64,000 bases of DNA from Cryptosporangium aurantiacum (lineage in GTDB: Bacteria; Actinomycetota; Actinomycetes; Mycobacteriales; Cryptosporangiaceae): NCBI RefSeq assembly GCF_900143005.1, contig NZ_FRCS01000009.1:62001-126000 (forward strand), in the 5' to 3' direction. The translations under genes and the position numbers were made by a program. How positions within the stretch are numbered: the stretch's first letter is position 1; every line of letters starts with the position of its first letter. Shown here piece after piece: positions 1 to 8,689 of the stretch. The notes beneath the pieces were generated by a model. The model worked only from the letters and a program-made list of their open reading frames with translations, made no database searches and had not been told where the DNA came from.

Positions 1-180
1 CCCGAAATGGTGCTGGCACACGGGCTGGGGAGGCTCGGGAGCGAGGAGGCAGACCTCCGCGACGCAATCACCACGCAGCTGGACACTCCCTACCGTGACG
101 CCTGGCCGAGGCGTTCGAGCAGGGCTAGAGCGAGTAAGAGATCGGTGCCATCCAGTCCGAATGGGACTAAAGTAGACGCT
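1..180. other. Left edge, no confident gene
   Basis: The plus-strand frame that carries the membrane protein beginning at 181 stays open back to the window edge. Its residues before 181 are polar, lack any membrane character and look unrelated to what follows. This may be the 3' part of another gene or non-coding DNA. The last 15 bases hold a TAAAGT box at 168-173 that could be a -10 element for a leaderless start at 181. Confidence 0.4.
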
Positions 181-651
181 ATGACGTACGCCGTGACCCT
201 GATCGTCCATATCGTGGCGGGGGTGGCCGGTGTCCTGTTCGGTCCGGTGGTGCTGTACGCGGCCGCAGCGGGGCGTGTCAGCGGCCTCGCCGGCGCTTAC
301 CACGTGTCGGTCCTGCTCGTCTGCGTCTCCGCGGTGGTGTTGTCGGTTCTGGACTTCACCAACCTGTGGTGGTTCCTGCTGGTCGCTGCGGGGAGCTACT
401 CCTTCGCGCTGCGGGCGGTCACCGTGGCGCGGAGGCGTCACGCGGGCTGGCTGCCCCGCTACATCCGCAGTCAGGGCGGGGCCTACATCGCGCTGTGGAC
501 CGCCATCGTCGTGGTTAGCGTCAACGAAGTACCCGTGGTGTGGCTCATCCCAACAGCGGTCGGTGTGCCGGTGATCGAGTGGCTCTCCCACCGCGCCCAC
601 ACCGCGAACGCGACGATCGCTACCGCGGTCGATGACGAGGTCGTGCCGTGA
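181..651 (+). CDS. Small multi-pass membrane protein (DUF2306-like)
   Basis: A 156-residue protein with about five hydrophobic segments: roughly residues 3-30, 38-55, 60-78, 100-117 and 118-133. A basic stretch rich in Arg lies after segment three, and the C-terminus is short and polar. The pattern resembles small DUF2306-type membrane proteins of unknown function; the assignment rests on general look only. ATG 181 was chosen because hydrophobic sequence starts there and a TAAAGT box sits 7 bases upstream, which fits a leaderless mRNA. The frame is open further upstream, so a longer protein cannot be excluded. No neighbour suggests a role. Confidence 0.6.
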   Translation: MTYAVTLIVHIVAGVAGVLFGPVVLYAAAAGRVSGLAGAYHVSVLLVCVSAVVLSVLDFTNLWWFLLVAAGSYSFALRAVTVARRRHAGWLPRYIRSQGGAYIALWTAIVVVSVNEVPVVWLIPTAVGVPVIEWLSHRAHTANATIATAVDDEVVP

Positions 652-954
652 ACGCGGGCGCGATCAGCCTTCGACGCGGGTAGCACCGGGATCAGGTTGC
701 ATGGCGCCAGCGATCGACGCGGGATCCCAGGACGGCTCACCAGGCTGGAGGGCGTCAGCGCGTGCGACGGCAAGACCGGGCCGGACTACGACGGCCAGCT
801 CGACGATCTGGCCCGCGTGTGCGCGTCCGATGACGTCGACGCGCTGAGCGCGAACACCAGCGAACGACGGCGGGTCTGGGCCCGGCAGAACCTGGCCCAG
901 ACCCGCAGCGTTTGCGTTCAGACGCGACCGCCTATGCGGCGGCCGTTTCTGGAG
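652..954. other. 303-base stretch without a supported gene
   Basis: Open frames exist on both strands, as expected at this base composition. None has a convincing start with ribosome site or a recognisable domain. A plus-strand frame around 750-920 encodes acidic sequence that could be a decayed fragment, but this cannot be shown. No strong hairpin was seen. Confidence 0.4.
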
Positions 955-1158
955 CTACAGCGGGCGGATGTTGGCCGCCTGCGGGCCCTTCTGACCCTGG
1001 GTCACGTCGAATTCGACCGCCTGGCCGTCGCTCAGCTCCTTGTAACCCTGCGTCTGGATCGCCGAGTAGTGGGCGAAGACGTCCGCGCCGCCCCCGTCGG
1101 GTGCGATGAACCCGAACCCCTTCTCTGCGTTGAACCACTTCACGGTGCCAGTAGCCAT
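955..1158 (-). CDS. Cold-shock protein, CspA family
   Basis: A 67-residue single cold-shock domain, the usual size for CspA-type RNA chaperones that bind single-stranded RNA and DNA in the cytoplasm. RNP1 is visible as KGFGFI (residues 13-18) and RNP2 as VFAHY (27-31). The N-terminus [10 protein letters not shown] is close to the family consensus. The start is ATG at 1158, with an AGAGGAC ribosome site just upstream; the frame is open further back, but that part has no domain. It lies downstream of the EF-Tu gene on the same strand, with 220 bases and a GC-rich hairpin between, so it is probably transcribed on its own. Confidence 0.95.
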   Translation of the reverse strand: MATGTVKWFNAEKGFGFIAPDGGGADVFAHYSAIQTQGYKELSDGQAVEFDVTQGQKGPQAANIRPL

Positions 1159-1339
1159 ACTGTGTCCTCTGAAAGCGCGGCCCCATTGCGAACCACTCAC
1201 GCTAAGGCTGCCAGGTTCAGATCCCTCGTCAAGGCTCGAACGAAACAATTCGCTCACGCCACCACTTTCGTGTCCGTCCTCCGGGCACCAGCCGACCTCG
1301 GCGACGGCCCGACAGCAGGGCACCGGACGGGCGATTCGG

Positions 1340-1367
1340 GGCCCGGCCGGGAGTTCCCGGCCGGGCC
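1340..1367 (-). terminator. GC-rich hairpin after the EF-Tu gene
   Basis: Perfect 12-bp inverted repeat, arms 1340-1351 and 1356-1367, with a 4-base AGTT loop. It lies 11 bases beyond the EF-Tu stop codon and before the cold-shock gene. No T run follows, as is common for actinomycete terminators. Confidence 0.7.
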
Positions 1368-1378
1368 GCGACGGTGTT

Positions 1379-2569
1379 TCAGTCCAGCAGTGCGGTGATC
1401 GTGCCGGCGGCGACCGTGCGGTTGCCCTCACGGACGGCGAAGCCCAGGCCGACCTCGAGCGCGACCGGCTTGCTCAGAACCACCACGACCGCGTCGAGGG
1501 TGTCACCCGGCATCACGATCTCCACCCCGTCCAGTTCCAGCCCACCCGACACGTCGGTCGTGTGGAAGTAGAACTGGGGCCGGTAGTTGGCCTCGAACGG
1601 CGTGTGCCGGCCGCCCTCGGCGTAGGTCAGCGCGTACATCGTTGCCCGGAACCGCTGGTGGGGCGTGACGCTGCCGGGCACCGCCACCACCTGGCCGCGC
1701 TGCACCTGCTCGCGCTTGACCCCGCGGAGCAGGACCGCGGCGTTGTCGCCGGCCTGTGCCGAGTCGAGGGACTTGCCGAACATCTCCAGGCCCGTGGCGA
1801 CGCTCGCCACCGTGGGCCCGAGGCCGACAACCTCGACCGGGTCGCCGACGCGCAGCGTGCCACGCTCGACCTTGCCGGTGACGACGGTGCCCCGGCCGCT
1901 GATCGACAAGACGTTCTCGATCGGCATCAGGAACGGCTCGCCGAGCTCGCGTGGCGGCACCGGCACGTAGTCGTCGACCGCGTCGAGCAGGTCGGTGATG
2001 GACTGCACCCAGCGCGGGTCGCCCTCCAGCGCCCGCAGCGCGCTGACCGGAACGACCGGTACCTCGTCGCCGGGGAATCCGTACTCCGACAGCAACTCGC
2101 GGACCTCCAGCTCGACCAGGTCGAGCAGCTCGGAGTCCTCGACGGTGTCGCTCTTGTTGAGCGCCACCACCAGGTACGGCACGCCGACCCGCCGGGCGAG
2201 CAGCACGTGCTCGCGGGTCTGCGGCATCGACCCGTCCTGCGCCGACACGACGAGAATCGCGCCGTCCACCTGCGCCGCCCCCGTGATCATGTTCTTCACG
2301 TAGTCGGCGTGACCGGGCATGTCCACGTGCGCGTAGTGGCGCGTCGGCGTCTCGTACTCGACGTGCGCGATGGTGATGGTGATCCCGCGCGCGGCCTCCT
2401 CCGGCGCCTTGTCGATGCCCTCGAACGCGACGTACCGGTTGGCGGCCGGGTCGCGGTCGGCGAGCACCTTCGTGATGGCGGCGGTCAGGGTCGTCTTGCC
2501 GTGGTCGACGTGTCCCATCGTCCCGACGTTGACGTGCGGCTTGTCGCGGATGAACTGGCTCTTGGCCAT
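1379..2569 (-). CDS. tuf: Elongation factor Tu, divergent extra copy (EF-Tu3-like)
   Basis: A full-length 396-residue EF-Tu, the GTPase that brings aminoacyl-tRNA to the ribosome. The G1 box GHVDHGKT is at 19-26, the G3 box reads DMPGH (83-87; E. coli DCPGH) and the G4 box is NKSD. Domains 2 and 3 are complete, with RGTVVTG and a PQFYF segment. It is not beside rpsL, rpsG or fusA, so it is probably not the housekeeping copy. Compared with remembered E. coli EF-Tu, Gln124 is Arg here (residue 127), and Arg373 and Gly380 are Gly and Asn. Substitutions at Gln124 give kirromycin resistance in E. coli, and the Streptomyces ramocissimus EF-Tu3 paralogue is reported drug-resistant. Start ATG 2569 matches the family N-terminus. 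Confidence 0.93.
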   Translation of the reverse strand: MAKSQFIRDKPHVNVGTMGHVDHGKTTLTAAITKVLADRDPAANRYVAFEGIDKAPEEAARGITITIAHVEYETPTRHYAHVDMPGHADYVKNMITGAAQVDGAILVVSAQDGSMPQTREHVLLARRVGVPYLVVALNKSDTVEDSELLDLVELEVRELLSEYGFPGDEVPVVPVSALRALEGDPRWVQSITDLLDAVDDYVPVPPRELGEPFLMPIENVLSISGRGTVVTGKVERGTLRVGDPVEVVGLGPTVASVATGLEMFGKSLDSAQAGDNAAVLLRGVKREQVQRGQVVAVPGSVTPHQRFRATMYALTYAEGGRHTPFEANYRPQFYFHTTDVSGGLELDGVEIVMPGDTLDAVVVVLSKPVALEVGLGFAVREGNRTVAAGTITALLD

Positions 2570-2902
2570 AGCGTCCTCACTGGTGGTAAGGCTTTGTTCG
2601 GAGGTCGACCGCGGCCTCGGCCGCGTCAGAACCCGCGCAGGTGGCAGCGACCCTTCCCCGGGGTTCTGCTGCCGGTGGGGAAGGGTCAGCTTCGGGTATC
2701 GACGCCGTTGAGCGAGAACGCGCGCACGGGAGCCACCGACGAGGGCAGCTGCAGACCGAACGCGAACATGAGGATCACGGTAGCCGGGAACACCAGACGC
2801 CCCGAATCAATTTCCGGTGAGGCCGCCCACTCGCGGCCAGAGCGCGGACCCAAACCGCGCGGCGCGGCGCGGGTCGGGAGCGGCGCTGCGTAGGCTGATC
2901 GG
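2570..2902. other. Divergent promoter region between EF-Tu and GlxA-type regulator
   Basis: This 333-base gap separates two genes read in opposite directions and should hold both promoters. Apart from the hairpin at 2649-2687 nothing is clear. Open frames here are shadows without ribosome sites. Confidence 0.5.
2649..2687 (-). promoter_or_regulatory. Hairpin in the 5' leader of the EF-Tu gene
   Basis: Perfect 11-bp inverted repeat, arms 2649-2659 and 2677-2687, with a 17-base loop, centred about 100 bases before the EF-Tu start. It could be an attenuator, a protein-binding leader element, or a terminator of something upstream. No T run follows it on the minus strand. Confidence 0.45.
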
Positions 2903-3853
2903 GTGTCGCCCTCCCGCTTGCGTCGTGTGGCGGTGCTCGTGCTGGAGGGTGCGAAACCGCTCGACGTCGGCATCCCCGCCCAGGTATTCACGACGCGCGC
3001 GAGCATGCCGTACGAGGTGCGGGTCTGTGGCGCTGCCCCCGGCATGGTGACCGGCGGTGACGGGCTGTCCTACCACGTCGCCGACGGCCTGGACGCGCTG
3101 GCATGGGCCGAGATCGTCTTTGTGCCCGGGTACCGGTTCCCGGACCGGGACGATCCGCCGCCGGCCGTCGTCGACGCGCTGCGGGAGGCCCACGACCGGG
3201 GCGCGCGGCTCGCCGCGATCTCCACCGGCGCGTTCGCGCTCGCCGCGACCGGCCTGCTCGACGGCAAGCGGGCGACGACGCACTGGCACTACACGCGGGC
3301 GCTGGCGGCGCGGTACCCGCTCGTGCGGGTCGACGAGAACGTGCTGTTCGTCGACGAGGGGAGCGTCCTGACGTCGGCGGGTGCGGCGTCCGGCATCGAC
3401 CTGTGCCTGCACATCGTCCGGGGTGACCTCGGCGTGGCGGCGTCGAACCACGCGGCCAGGCGGCTGGTCGCCGCGCCGTACCGGAGCGGTGGCCAGGCCC
3501 AGTACGTGCCGCGCAGCGTGCCGGAGCCGCTCGGCGAACGGTTCGCCGCCACCCGCGAGTGGGCGCTGCACCGGCTCGGCGAACCGCTGACGCTCGACGC
3601 GCTCGCGCGCCACGCGGCGGTGTCGCCCCGTACGTTCTCCCGGCGATTTGCCGAAGATACCGGGTACACGCCGATGCAATGGGTGATGCGCGCCCGCGTC
3701 GATCTGGCCCGTGAGCTGCTCGAACGCTCGGAGCGCAGCGTCGAGCAGATCGCCGCGGACGTCGGGCTCGGCACCGCCACGAACCTTCGGCTGCATTTCC
3801 AGCGGATCCTCGGCACGACGCCGAGCGAGTACCGGCGGACGTTCTCCGAGTAG
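2903..3853 (+). CDS. GlxA-family transcriptional regulator (DJ-1/PfpI plus AraC HTH)
   Basis: A 316-residue protein with an N-terminal DJ-1/PfpI-like domain (about 8-175) and a C-terminal AraC-type double helix-turn-helix (about 215-312, with LARHAAVSPRTFSRRF and the second helix pair ending TPSEYRR). Such proteins usually sense a small molecule through the DJ-1 fold and activate nearby genes. The nucleophile-elbow Cys common in this fold appears replaced: the segment reads AISTGAF where relatives have a Cys before TGAF, so an enzyme role is unlikely. The GTG start at 2903 gives a natural domain boundary but has no strong ribosome site. GAPDH follows 72 bases later on the same strand and may or may not be its target. 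Confidence 0.85.
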   Translation: MSPSRLRRVAVLVLEGAKPLDVGIPAQVFTTRASMPYEVRVCGAAPGMVTGGDGLSYHVADGLDALAWAEIVFVPGYRFPDRDDPPPAVVDALREAHDRGARLAAISTGAFALAATGLLDGKRATTHWHYTRALAARYPLVRVDENVLFVDEGSVLTSAGAASGIDLCLHIVRGDLGVAASNHAARRLVAAPYRSGGQAQYVPRSVPEPLGERFAATREWALHRLGEPLTLDALARHAAVSPRTFSRRFAEDTGYTPMQWVMRARVDLARELLERSERSVEQIAADVGLGTATNLRLHFQRILGTTPSEYRRTFSE

Positions 3854-3925
3854 CTGGCGAGATCCTTTCGAACCGTGGCGCTCGCGCCACTGCCCCGGCG
3901 AAAACGGCCGAGCGAGACTCGGAGC

Positions 3926-4921
3926 ATGACTCGCATCGCCATCAACGGTTTCGGACGGATCGGCCGCAACGTGCTGCGCGCACTGCTCGAGCGGAACAGC
4001 AAGCTGGAGGTCGTCGCCGTCAACGACCTCACCGAGCCCGCCGCGCTGGCGCGGCTGCTCGCGTTCGACACGACCGCCGGCCGGCTCGGCCGCCCGGTGA
4101 CCACCGACGGGGACACGCTCGTCGTCGACGGCCGCCGGATCCGGGTGCTCGCCGAGCGGGAGCCCGCCGAGCTGCCGTGGGCCGAACTCGGCGTCGAGAT
4201 CGTGCTGGAGGCCACCGGCCGCTTCACCTCGGCGGCGGCCGCCCGCGCCCACCTCGACGCGGGCGCGGCGAAGGTCCTGGTCGGCGCACCGTCGGACGGC
4301 GCGGACGTCACGCTCGCCTACGGCGTGAACACCGACGCGTACGACCCGGCCGCGCACACGATCGTCTCCAACGCGTCCTGCACGACCAACGCGCTCGCGC
4401 CGCTGGCCGCGGTACTCGATGAGCTGGCCGGCATCGAGCACGGCTTCATGACCACCGTGCACGCCTACACGCAGGAGCAGAACCTGCAGGACGGCCCGCA
4501 CCGCGACGCCCGCCGGGCCCGCGCGGCCGCGGTCAACATCGTGCCGACGACGACCGGCGCGGCGAAGGCGATCGGTCTGGTGCTGCCGCAGCTGCACGGC
4601 AAGCTGTCCGGCGACTCGATCCGGGTGCCGGTGCCGGTGGGCTCGATCGTCGAGCTGAACACGACCGTCGCCCGGGACGTCACCCGCGACGAGGTCCTGG
4701 CCGCGTACCGCGCGGCGGCCGACGGGCCGCTGGCCGGTGTGCTCGAGTACTCCGAGGACGCGCTGGTGTCGTCGGACATCGTCGGGAACCCGGCCTCGTC
4801 GATCTTCGACTCGGCCCTGACCCGTGTGGACGGCCGGCACGTGAAGGTCGTCGCCTGGTACGACAACGAGTGGGGCTTCTCCAACCGCGTCATCGACACG
4901 CTGGAGCTGCTGAGCCGCTGA
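3926..4921 (+). CDS. gap: Glyceraldehyde-3-phosphate dehydrogenase, type I
   Basis: A 331-residue enzyme that oxidises and phosphorylates glyceraldehyde 3-phosphate with NAD in glycolysis, or runs in reverse. The Rossmann start INGFGRIGRNV is at 5-15. The active-site Cys is residue 152 in SNASCTTN, and the C-terminal WYDNEWGFSNR motif is complete. Start ATG 3926 follows GGAG by one base spacing less than ideal but matches the family N-terminus. It is not clustered with pgk or tpi, so it may be a second isozyme. The facing TetR gene ends only 3 bases after its stop. Confidence 0.95.
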   Translation: MTRIAINGFGRIGRNVLRALLERNSKLEVVAVNDLTEPAALARLLAFDTTAGRLGRPVTTDGDTLVVDGRRIRVLAEREPAELPWAELGVEIVLEATGRFTSAAAARAHLDAGAAKVLVGAPSDGADVTLAYGVNTDAYDPAAHTIVSNASCTTNALAPLAAVLDELAGIEHGFMTTVHAYTQEQNLQDGPHRDARRARAAAVNIVPTTTGAAKAIGLVLPQLHGKLSGDSIRVPVPVGSIVELNTTVARDVTRDEVLAAYRAAADGPLAGVLEYSEDALVSSDIVGNPASSIFDSALTRVDGRHVKVVAWYDNEWGFSNRVIDTLELLSR

Positions 4922-4924
4922 CGC

Positions 4925-5512
4925 TCACGCCTCCAGCACCGCGAGCGTCGTCGTTCTCAGCTCGGCGAACGCGGTGGCGGACGCCTCGGCGGGAAAGCGC
5001 GGGTCGTCCAGACGCTGCTCGACGTCGGCCAGCACCATCACGACGTGCAGGTTGACGATCCGGAGGCGTTCGTCGGTCAGCCCGGGCAGCCGCCGGGCGA
5101 ACAGCCCGAACACCTCCCGCATCCCGGAGTAGTACTCACCGGCGAACGGCCAGTCGCGGTAGCGGCCGGCCAGCACGAACCGGCTGATGAAGCGCGCGTA
5201 CCAGCTGACGCCGCGGTGCGCGACCAGGTGCTCGGCGAGCGGTGTGAGATAGGCGTCGACCAGGGCCGGGAGCTCACGCTCCCGGCCTTTGGCGTGCACG
5301 TCGTCGAGCAGCGCTCGGCGGCGCGCGTCGAGCGGGGCCATGCGGTACTCGTACAGCGCCGTCACCAGCCCCGCCTTGTCGCCGAAGTGGTACTGCACGG
5401 CGGAGTTGTTGCGCTGCCCGGCCGCCGCGCCGATCTCGCGCAGCGACACCTCGAAGCCCCGCTCGGCGAACATCCGCTCGGCGGCGACGAGGATCTCGTC
5501 CTTCGTTCCCAT
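4925..5512 (-). CDS. TetR-family transcriptional repressor
   Basis: 195 residues. The N-terminal TetR helix-turn-helix covers about 5-50 (KDEILVAAERMFAERGFEVS, then YHFGDKAGL). The helical C-terminal ligand domain is not recognisable by function. It is read away from the carrier/sulfatase pair at 5580-8689, and a perfect 9-3-9 inverted repeat lies between the two start sites. It therefore probably represses that operon and itself, released by the transported substrate or its product. ATG 5512 matches the typical TetR N-terminus. It converges on gap with a 3-base gap. Confidence 0.9.
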   Translation of the reverse strand: MGTKDEILVAAERMFAERGFEVSLREIGAAAGQRNNSAVQYHFGDKAGLVTALYEYRMAPLDARRRALLDDVHAKGRERELPALVDAYLTPLAEHLVAHRGVSWYARFISRFVLAGRYRDWPFAGEYYSGMREVFGLFARRLPGLTDERLRIVNLHVVMVLADVEQRLDDPRFPAEASATAFAELRTTTLAVLEA

Positions 5513-5527
5513 TGCCTTTCCCTACCA

Positions 5528-5548
5528 GTTAAGACAACCTGTCTTAAC
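5528..5548. promoter_or_regulatory. Probable TetR operator, perfect dyad
   Basis: GTTAAGACA, 3-base spacer ACC, TGTCTTAAC: a perfect 9-bp inverted repeat. It starts 15 bases upstream of the TetR start and ends 31 bases before the carrier start. It is AT-richer than its surroundings, as expected for a divergent operator/promoter. Confidence 0.85.
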
Positions 5549-5579
5549 CTACACACGGCCTAGCGGGAAGAGGTCGGCC

Positions 5580-6449
5580 GTGGCCGGAGCGGCACTGATC
5601 ATCCTCGCGGTCCTGATGCTCGGGTTAGGCCTGAGCCTGACGGTCGGCGACTTCCGTCGTGTCGGTCGATACCGGGCCAGCATCGCGGCGGCGCTGGTCT
5701 GCCAGCTCGTGCTGCTGCCGCTGGTCTGCTTCGGGATCGTCACCGCGCTGCAGCTGCCGCCGGTGTCCGCGATGGGCATGATGCTGATCGCCGCCGTGCC
5801 CGGCGGGCCGACGGCAGGCATCTACTCGCACCTGTTCGGCGGCGACGTGGCGTTCAACCTGACGCTGACCGCGATCAACTCGGTGCTCTCGGTCGTGACG
5901 CTGCCGATCGTCGTCGGGCTCTCGCTGCGGCACTTCCTCGGCAGTCGCGACGGCATCGGCCTGCAGTTCGGCGAGGTGCTGAAGGTCGTCCTGATCGTGC
6001 TGATCCCGATCGTGATCGGCATGGTCATCCGGGCCAGGGCCCCCGGGGTCGCGGCCCGCAGCGAGCGCGCCTACCGGATCATCGCCGGAAGCGTGCTGGC
6101 CGGCTTTGTCGTGTTCGGCGTGGTGAGCTACGCGGGGACGCTGGTGGACGCGGTCACGACCGTGGTGCCTGCCGCCCTCCTGTTCGGCGTCGCGAGCCTC
6201 GGCACCGGCTACCTGGCCGGTGTGCTGACACGCGCCGGTCACCGGGTCTCGATCGCGGCCTGCATGGAGATCGGCTTCCACAACGGCGCGATGGCCATCT
6301 CGATCGCGATCGGCGTGCTCGGCAGCCTGTCGATGGCCGTCCCGCCTGCCCTCTACGGCCTGGTGATCCTGGTGCTCGCCGGGGTCGTGGGCTTCTTCGT
6401 CAGCCGCGGCGGACGGCGTCCCGCCGCCAGAGAAAGGCGCGCCCGATGA
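5580..6449 (+). CDS. Bile acid:sodium symporter family (BASS/SLC10-like) carrier
   Basis: A 289-residue integral membrane protein with eight to ten hydrophobic helices. It has the Gly- and Pro-rich VPGGPTAGIYSHL segment (about 78-90) and the GFHNGAMAISIAIG segment (about 231-244) seen in the BASS family, which moves organic anions with sodium. GTG 5580 was chosen because the hydrophobic N-terminus starts there and a GGAAGAGG ribosome site lies 6-7 bases upstream. The stop overlaps the sulfatase start by 4 bases (ATGA), so both are translated together. The natural inference is import of a sulfated amphipathic substrate, perhaps a steroid or bile-type sulfate. The TetR operator upstream should control it. 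Confidence 0.82.
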   Translation: MAGAALIILAVLMLGLGLSLTVGDFRRVGRYRASIAAALVCQLVLLPLVCFGIVTALQLPPVSAMGMMLIAAVPGGPTAGIYSHLFGGDVAFNLTLTAINSVLSVVTLPIVVGLSLRHFLGSRDGIGLQFGEVLKVVLIVLIPIVIGMVIRARAPGVAARSERAYRIIAGSVLAGFVVFGVVSYAGTLVDAVTTVVPAALLFGVASLGTGYLAGVLTRAGHRVSIAACMEIGFHNGAMAISIAIGVLGSLSMAVPPALYGLVILVLAGVVGFFVSRGGRRPAARERRAR

Positions 6450-8689
6450 CCTCCGAACCGATTTTCCGCCGGGCGGAAAGGCCGCCGGACGGCGCGCCGA
6501 ACATCGTCGCGATCGTCCTCGACGACACCGGCTTCGCCCAGCTCGGGTGCTTCGGCTCGGACCTCGCGACGCCGAACATCGACCGGCTCGCCGCCGCCGG
6601 GCTGCGGTACAACAGCTTCCACGTCACCGCGATGTGTTCGCCGACGCGCGCGTCGTTCCTCACCGGACGCAACCACCACGCGATCGGCATGGGGTTCGTG
6701 GCCGACCTGCCGCTGGACCACCACGGATACACCGCGCGCATCCCGCGGTCGGCGGCGACGCTGCCCCGCGTGCTGCGTGACCACGGTTATTCGACGCTCG
6801 CGGTCGGCAAGTGGCACCTGGTGCCGCGGTTCGAACGCTCCGCGGCCGGGCCGTTCACGCACTGGCCGCTGGGCCAGGGCTTCGAGCGGTACTACGGCTT
6901 CCTCAACGGCGACGCCAACCACTACGCGCCGACGCTGGTGCGCGACAACCACTACGTCGACCCGCCCGCGACGCCCGAGGAGGGGTACCACCTCACCGAG
7001 GACCTCACCGACCAGGCCATTCGTTACCTGCAGGACCAGCAGTACGCCGCGCCGGGCAAGCCGTTCTTCCTCTACTTCGCGCTCGGCGCCGCGCACTCAC
7101 CGCACCACGTCGCACGGGAGTGGGTAGAGCCCTACCGCGGCCGGTTCGACCGGGGCTGGGACGCCTGGCGGGACGACGTGTTCGCGCGACAGCTCCAATC
7201 CGGCCTGATACCGGCGGACACCGAGCTGACCCCGCGTCCGGACTGGGTGCCCGCCTGGGACAGCCTGGACGACGACGCGCGCCGCATGTACGCGCGGCAG
7301 CAGGAGGTCTTCGCCGGGTTCCTCACCCACGCCGACGCCCAGATCGGCCGGTTGCTCGACCACCTGGACGAGACCGGCCAGGCCGACAACACGATCGTCC
7401 TGCTGTTCTCCGACAACGGTGCGAGCGGTGAGGGCAGCGTCGACGGCAGCGTCAACGAGCACCGGTTCACCGCGGGGATCCCGGAGTCGCTCGCCGACAA
7501 CCTCGAGCACTACGACGACTGGGGCGGGCCGGAGACCTACAACCACTACTCGTGGGGCTGGGCGTGGGCGGGAAACACCCCGTTCCGGCTCTGGAAGCGA
7601 TACACGTGGCTGGGCGGGACCCGGGTGCCGCTGGTGGTCCGCTGGCCCGCGGAAACCGCCGCGACCGGCGGTGTGCGCACGTCGTTCGCGCACGTCGTCG
7701 ATCTGTTCCCGACGTTGTTGGACGCGGTGGGGATCGACGCGCCGGACGTCGTCGACGGGATCGAACAGCAACCGATCGACGGCGCGAGCCTCCGCGCGGG
7801 TTTCACCGATCCGGACGCCCCGGCGCCACGCGACACCCAGTACTTCGAGATGCTCGGGTCCCGCTCGATCATCCACGGCACGTGGAAGGCGACCACCGAC
7901 CACGTCGCCCGCGGCATCGTCGACGAAGAGAAGCTGATGACCGGCAGCCGCACGTTCGCCGAGGACCGCTGGTCGCTGTTCGACCTCGCACACGACTACG
8001 CCGAGGCGCGTGACCTGGCCGCCCAGCACCCCGGCACGATCGCCGAACTCGAACGGCTCTGGGACGCCGAAGCCGAACGGAACCACGTACTGCCGCTGTA
8101 CGACAGCCTCACCGACCGGATCGCGCACCTGATCTTCCCGGTCTGGCCGGCCGGGCCCGAGCGTACGTACCGGCCGGGGGCCTCGCCGATCTGCGACGAG
8201 TCGCTGCCGCTGCTGATGGGCGGCTTCCGGATCTCCGCCGACGCCGAGGCCGGTGACGACGCCGACGGTGCCCTGCTCGCGCTCGGCGACCGGCACGGCG
8301 GCTTCGCGCTCTACGTCGCCGACGAGCACCTCACGTTCACGTACTCGCGAGCGGGTGAAATGCTCGAAGTCCGCGCCGACCGGCCGGTCCCGTCCGGCGC
8401 GCACACGTTCGCGGTGACCTACGCCCCGGGCGCGAACGGCGGCCAGTTCGTGCTGTTCCACGACGACACGATGGTGGGGAGCACCGGCTTCGCCGGTGGA
8501 CTGCCGCCCGCGGTGCAGCACGGTGGGGCGGGTTTACGTCTCGGTTTCGACGCCGGCCTGCCGGTATCCGGACGCTACCGAGTGCCGCACCGCTGGAACG
8601 GCGAGCTGTTCGCGGTGCGCATCCAGACGCCGCCCGCCGTGCGGCTCGACCCCGTCGCCGAACTCCGCACCGCACTTCATGCTGACTAA
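6446..8689 (+). CDS. Type I (formylglycine) sulfatase, arylsulfatase-like
   Basis: A 747-residue sulfatase of the alkaline-phosphatase superfamily that hydrolyses sulfate esters. The metal site starts with LDDTGF (Asp26, Asp27). The signature CSPTRAS has Cys64 as the residue to be turned into formylglycine, followed by LTGRN. Further ligands are in VGKWHL and FSDNGAS. About 200 C-terminal residues form a beta-rich region typical of long actinobacterial arylsulfatases. There is no signal peptide, so it probably acts in the cytoplasm on substrate imported by the overlapping carrier. The stop overlaps the stop of the facing M20 gene by 4 bases. A formylglycine-generating enzyme is needed and is not in the window. 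Confidence 0.93.
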   Translation: MTSEPIFRRAERPPDGAPNIVAIVLDDTGFAQLGCFGSDLATPNIDRLAAAGLRYNSFHVTAMCSPTRASFLTGRNHHAIGMGFVADLPLDHHGYTARIPRSAATLPRVLRDHGYSTLAVGKWHLVPRFERSAAGPFTHWPLGQGFERYYGFLNGDANHYAPTLVRDNHYVDPPATPEEGYHLTEDLTDQAIRYLQDQQYAAPGKPFFLYFALGAAHSPHHVAREWVEPYRGRFDRGWDAWRDDVFARQLQSGLIPADTELTPRPDWVPAWDSLDDDARRMYARQQEVFAGFLTHADAQIGRLLDHLDETGQADNTIVLLFSDNGASGEGSVDGSVNEHRFTAGIPESLADNLEHYDDWGGPETYNHYSWGWAWAGNTPFRLWKRYTWLGGTRVPLVVRWPAETAATGGVRTSFAHVVDLFPTLLDAVGIDAPDVVDGIEQQPIDGASLRAGFTDPDAPAPRDTQYFEMLGSRSIIHGTWKATTDHVARGIVDEEKLMTGSRTFAEDRWSLFDLAHDYAEARDLAAQHPGTIAELERLWDAEAERNHVLPLYDSLTDRIAHLIFPVWPAGPERTYRPGASPICDESLPLLMGGFRISADAEAGDDADGALLALGDRHGGFALYVADEHLTFTYSRAGEMLEVRADRPVPSGAHTFAVTYAPGANGGQFVLFHDDTMVGSTGFAGGLPPAVQHGGAGLRLGFDAGLPVSGRYRVPHRWNGELFAVRIQTPPAVRLDPVAELRTALHAD

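Noticed and set aside
697-1398. 233-residue plus-strand open frame across the cold-shock gene
   Set aside because: It overlaps a certain gene on the other strand and has no recognisable domain; its first part could be a gene remnant but cannot be supported.
2807-4840. 677-residue minus-strand open frame over the GlxA and GAPDH genes
   Set aside because: It is the antisense shadow of two clear genes; its sequence is Arg/Gly-rich with no domain.
7097-8521. 474-residue minus-strand open frame opposite the sulfatase
   Set aside because: Antisense shadow; low-complexity composition and no start signal.
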